A DNA stretch of 8,130 nt. Source: an uncultured Clostridia bacterium. Lineage in GTDB: Bacteria > Bacillota > Clostridia > Oscillospirales > Acutalibacteraceae. The position numbers and the translations under genes were made by a program. This document shows, in pieces, positions 5,838 to 8,130 of the stretch. The notes beneath the pieces were generated by a model. The model did not search any database. It worked only from the letters and a program-made list of their open reading frames with translations, and was not told the DNA's origin. Within the stretch, counting starts at the first letter, position 1. Each line of letters opens with the position of its first letter. The stretch spans positions 1 to 8,130 of the forward strand of contig CALEIS010000026.1 of assembly GCA_937877675.1 (NCBI GenBank), written 5' to 3'.

Positions 5838-7052
5838 ATGACTACCAACACATCAGTAAATATTATTTCTGCTTCTTTGAGTTCTGGTTTTGTTGACGAT
5901 ATTGGTATTTCTATTTCTAATTTTGACTTTTCTGCTATTGATTTTTCACGTTGTGTGATTTTTCCTGGTTTCTGTGATGTGCATGTGCATTTCAGAGAGC
6001 CAGGTTTTTTTTATAAGGAAACCATAGCTTCGGGTAGTTTAGCATCAGCAAGAGGCGGATATACCGCTGTTTGTACTATGCCAAACCTTAATCCCGTGCC
6101 TGACAGTACAGAAAACTTGAAAATTCAAAGAGATATTATTGAAAATACTGCTTGTATCCATGTATATCCTTATGGCTCTATCACTGTAGGACAAAAGGGT
6201 GAAGAACTTTCTGACCTTGAAGGTATGGCTCCTGATGTTGCCGGTTTCTCTGATGACGGCAGAGGCGTTCAGTCCGACGAAATGATGCGAAAAGCTATGG
6301 AAAAAGCAAAGGCGTTGGACAAGCCTATTGTTGCTCACTGTGAAGTAAATGGACTTCTTCGTGGCGGTTATATTCACGATGGTGTTTATGCCGCTGAGCA
6401 CGGACACCGTGGAATTTGCTCTGAAAGTGAGTGGGCTCAGATTGCAAGAGATATTGAACTCGTAAAGGAAATCGGTGTTAAATACCACGTTTGCCATATT
6501 TCTACAAAGGAAAGTGTAGAACTTATTCGTAAAGCAAAGGCAGAAGGTGTGGATATTACCTGTGAAACAGGGCCACATTATCTTGTAATGGATGACTCAA
6601 TGCTTCAAGAAGACGGTCGATTTAAAATGAATCCACCTTTGAGAAGTAAAGAAGACCGTGATGCTCTTGTACAGGGTATTATCGATGGTACTATCGACAT
6701 GATTGCTACAGACCATGCCCCCCACTCTGCTGAAGAAAAATCAAGAGGTCTTGAAAATAGCGCTTTTGGTGTAGTTGGCATTGAAACAGCATTTCCTATT
6801 ATGTACACTTACCTTGTAAAAACTGGTGTTATTACTATGGAAAGACTTGTGGAACTTATGGTTATCAACCCAAGAGAACGTTTTAATATTCCCCTTGGTT
6901 GTGACTACTCTATTTGGGACATTCAAGAAGAATACACTGTTGACCCTGCAGAGTTTGTGTCCCTTGGTAAAGCAACTCCTTTTGAAGGTTGGAAGGTAAA
7001 CGGTCGTTGTCTTGCTACCGTTTGTGACGGAAAAATCGTTTATAAAAAGTAA
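5838..7052 (+). CDS. pyrC: Dihydroorotase, class I
   Basis: This 404-residue cytosolic amidohydrolase cyclises N-carbamoyl-L-aspartate to dihydroorotate, the third step of de novo pyrimidine synthesis. All hallmarks are present: PGFCDVHVHFREPG (43-56) with metal ligands His49 and His51, GGYTAVCTMPNLNPV (73-87), GFSDDGRGV (136-144), where an Asp takes the place of the carboxylated lysine of class II enzymes, AHCE with His167, CHIS with His220, GPHY (245-248), the substrate-binding NPPLRS (265-270), and the catalytic TDHAPH (291-296) with Asp292. The N-terminal beta-sandwich strand region is short, making the protein about 20-25 residues shorter than typical class I PyrC. AAAGGAG (5825-5831) with a 6-nt gap sets the start. 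It is the first gene after the promoter and attenuator and lies 53 nt before carB. Confidence 0.96.
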   Translation: MTTNTSVNIISASLSSGFVDDIGISISNFDFSAIDFSRCVIFPGFCDVHVHFREPGFFYKETIASGSLASARGGYTAVCTMPNLNPVPDSTENLKIQRDIIENTACIHVYPYGSITVGQKGEELSDLEGMAPDVAGFSDDGRGVQSDEMMRKAMEKAKALDKPIVAHCEVNGLLRGGYIHDGVYAAEHGHRGICSESEWAQIARDIELVKEIGVKYHVCHISTKESVELIRKAKAEGVDITCETGPHYLVMDDSMLQEDGRFKMNPPLRSKEDRDALVQGIIDGTIDMIATDHAPHSAEEKSRGLENSAFGVVGIETAFPIMYTYLVKTGVITMERLVELMVINPRERFNIPLGCDYSIWDIQEEYTVDPAEFVSLGKATPFEGWKVNGRCLATVCDGKIVYKK

Positions 7053-7105
7053 ATCCATCAAATGATTTAATATAGATTATAAGAATTTTAGGAGGATAAT
7101 AATCA

Positions 7106-8130
7106 ATGGCTAAAAGAACAGATATCAAAAAGATTCTTATTATCGGCTCAGGTCCTATCGTTATCGGTCAGGCTGCCGAATTTGACTACGCAGGCACTCA
7201 GGCTTGTCTTGCACTTAAAGAAGAAGGCTATGAGGTTGTTCTTTGCAACTCAAACCCTGCAACAATTATGACTGACACTATTATCGCAGATAAAGTATAT
7301 ATGGAGCCTTTGACTCTCGAATATGTAGCAAAAATCATTCGTCACGAGCGTCCAGATGCTATCATTCCTGGTATCGGTGGTCAGACAGGTCTTAACCTTG
7401 CTATGCAGCTTGAGAAAAAAGGCATTCTCAAAGAATGTTGTGTTGAACTTCTTGGTACTTCAAGTGCTTCTATCGAACGTGCAGAAGACCGTGAAATGTT
7501 CAAAGAACTTTGCGAATCAATCGGTGAACCTGTTATTCCTTCAGAGATTACTTACTCATTAGAAGAAGCAAGAGCAGCTGCAAATCGTATCGGTTACCCT
7601 GTTGTTCTCCGTCCTGCTTTCACTCTTGGTGGTACAGGTGGCGGTTTTGCCTACAATGATGAAGAGCTTATGGAAATCGGTGTTAATGCATTCAACCTTT
7701 CCCCTGTTCATCAGGTTCTTATTGAGAAATCTGTTAAAGGTTATAAGGAAATTGAGTTTGAAGTTATGCGTGACTCAAATGACCATGCTATCACTATCTG
7801 TGGTATGGAAAACATTGACCCTGTTGGTGTTCATACTGGTGACTCATGTGTTGTAGCACCTATTATGACACTCAGCAAAGAAGATGAGAAGATGCTTAAT
7901 GATTCAGCAATCAAGCTCATTAAAGAACTTAAAATTGAAGGCGGCTGTAATGTTCAGTTTGCTCTTAATCCTCATACTTCAGAATATTACCTTATCGAGG
8001 TTAACCCACGAGTTTCTCGTTCATCTGCACTTGCATCAAAAGCTTCAGGTTATCCTATCGCTCGTGTTACTGCAAAGATTGCTGTAGGTATGGCTCTTGA
8101 AGACATTCAGATTGCTAACACAAATGCTGC
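7106..8130 (+). CDS. carB: Carbamoyl-phosphate synthase large subunit, N-terminal part (runs off window)
   Basis: The first 341 codons of a protein that is normally about 1,060-1,080 residues long are seen. The enzyme makes carbamoyl phosphate from bicarbonate, ammonia released by the CarA glutaminase subunit, and two ATP. The pre-ATP-grasp domain carries GSGPIVIGQAAEFDYAGTQA (14-33) and NSNPATIMTD (48-57). IPGIGGQTGLNLA (87-99) follows, then the first ATP-grasp domain from about 127, with Arg129, PVVLRPAFTLGGTGGG (165-180) including Arg169, Lys214-Glu215, NIDPVGVHTGDS (236-247) and IEVNPRVSRSSALASK (297-312), where Glu298 and Asn300 are metal ligands. AGGAGG (7090-7095), 10 nt upstream, marks the start. 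carA is not upstream; pyrC is. It belongs to the pyr operon by orientation and the absence of a terminator after pyrC. Confidence 0.97.
   Translation, partial: MAKRTDIKKILIIGSGPIVIGQAAEFDYAGTQACLALKEEGYEVVLCNSNPATIMTDTIIADKVYMEPLTLEYVAKIIRHERPDAIIPGIGGQTGLNLAMQLEKKGILKECCVELLGTSSASIERAEDREMFKELCESIGEPVIPSEITYSLEEARAAANRIGYPVVLRPAFTLGGTGGGFAYNDEELMEIGVNAFNLSPVHQVLIEKSVKGYKEIEFEVMRDSNDHAITICGMENIDPVGVHTGDSCVVAPIMTLSKEDEKMLNDSAIKLIKELKIEGGCNVQFALNPHTSEYYLIEVNPRVSRSSALASKASGYPIARVTAKIAVGMALEDIQIANTNA

Noticed and set aside
6045..6578. 177-codon open frame on the minus strand inside pyrC
   Set aside because: It is the reverse complement of conserved dihydroorotase motifs, with no family resemblance or ribosome site of its own.

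Overview
This is an AT-rich stretch with strong AGGAGG-type ribosome binding sites, near-consensus sigma-A promoters with 17-bp spacers, TAA stops and intrinsic terminators. That pattern fits a low-GC Bacillota, most likely a Clostridia member such as a gut or rumen commensal. The genus cannot be told from the sequence. All recognisable genes are chromosomal-type metabolic or cell-envelope genes. I see no insertion sequence, phage gene, CRISPR array, tRNA or rRNA.

Left part (1-1250): a truncated MalY/PatB-type PLP enzyme runs leftward off the window (GTG start at 383). A class I glutamine-amidotransferase-like peptidase C26 (491-1180) runs rightward. Their two sigma-A promoters overlap head to head, and their -35 hexamers are the two arms of one palindrome (433-445). 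A hairpin terminator (1194-1241) closes this unit.

Centre (1251-5590): one promoter (1320-1348), with an operator-like palindrome at its start site, precedes four co-directional genes. These are licC (CTP:phosphocholine cytidylyltransferase), licA (choline kinase, 1 nt behind licC), licB (choline permease of the DMT/EamA type) and a membrane-anchored TagB/TagF-like CDP-glycerol glycerophosphotransferase homologue. Together LicB, LicA and LicC would import choline, phosphorylate it and activate it to CDP-choline for decorating a surface polymer or glycolipid. The phosphocholine transferase licD is not in the window. A 15-bp hairpin terminator ends the unit at 5587.

Right part (5591-8130): a fully consensus, extended -10 promoter (5723-5751) drives a leader of about 80 nt containing a terminator-like hairpin, probably an attenuator. 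It is followed by pyrC (dihydroorotase) and the first third of carB (carbamoyl-phosphate synthase large chain), which runs off the right edge. This is the start of a pyrimidine biosynthesis operon. carA is not next to carB.

No clearly new system is visible. The points most worth a second look are the C-terminal tail of LicC that resembles the start of LicA, the lic operon carrying a TagF-like gene but no licD, and the pyr leader in which an eight-codon open frame ends inside the terminator loop.
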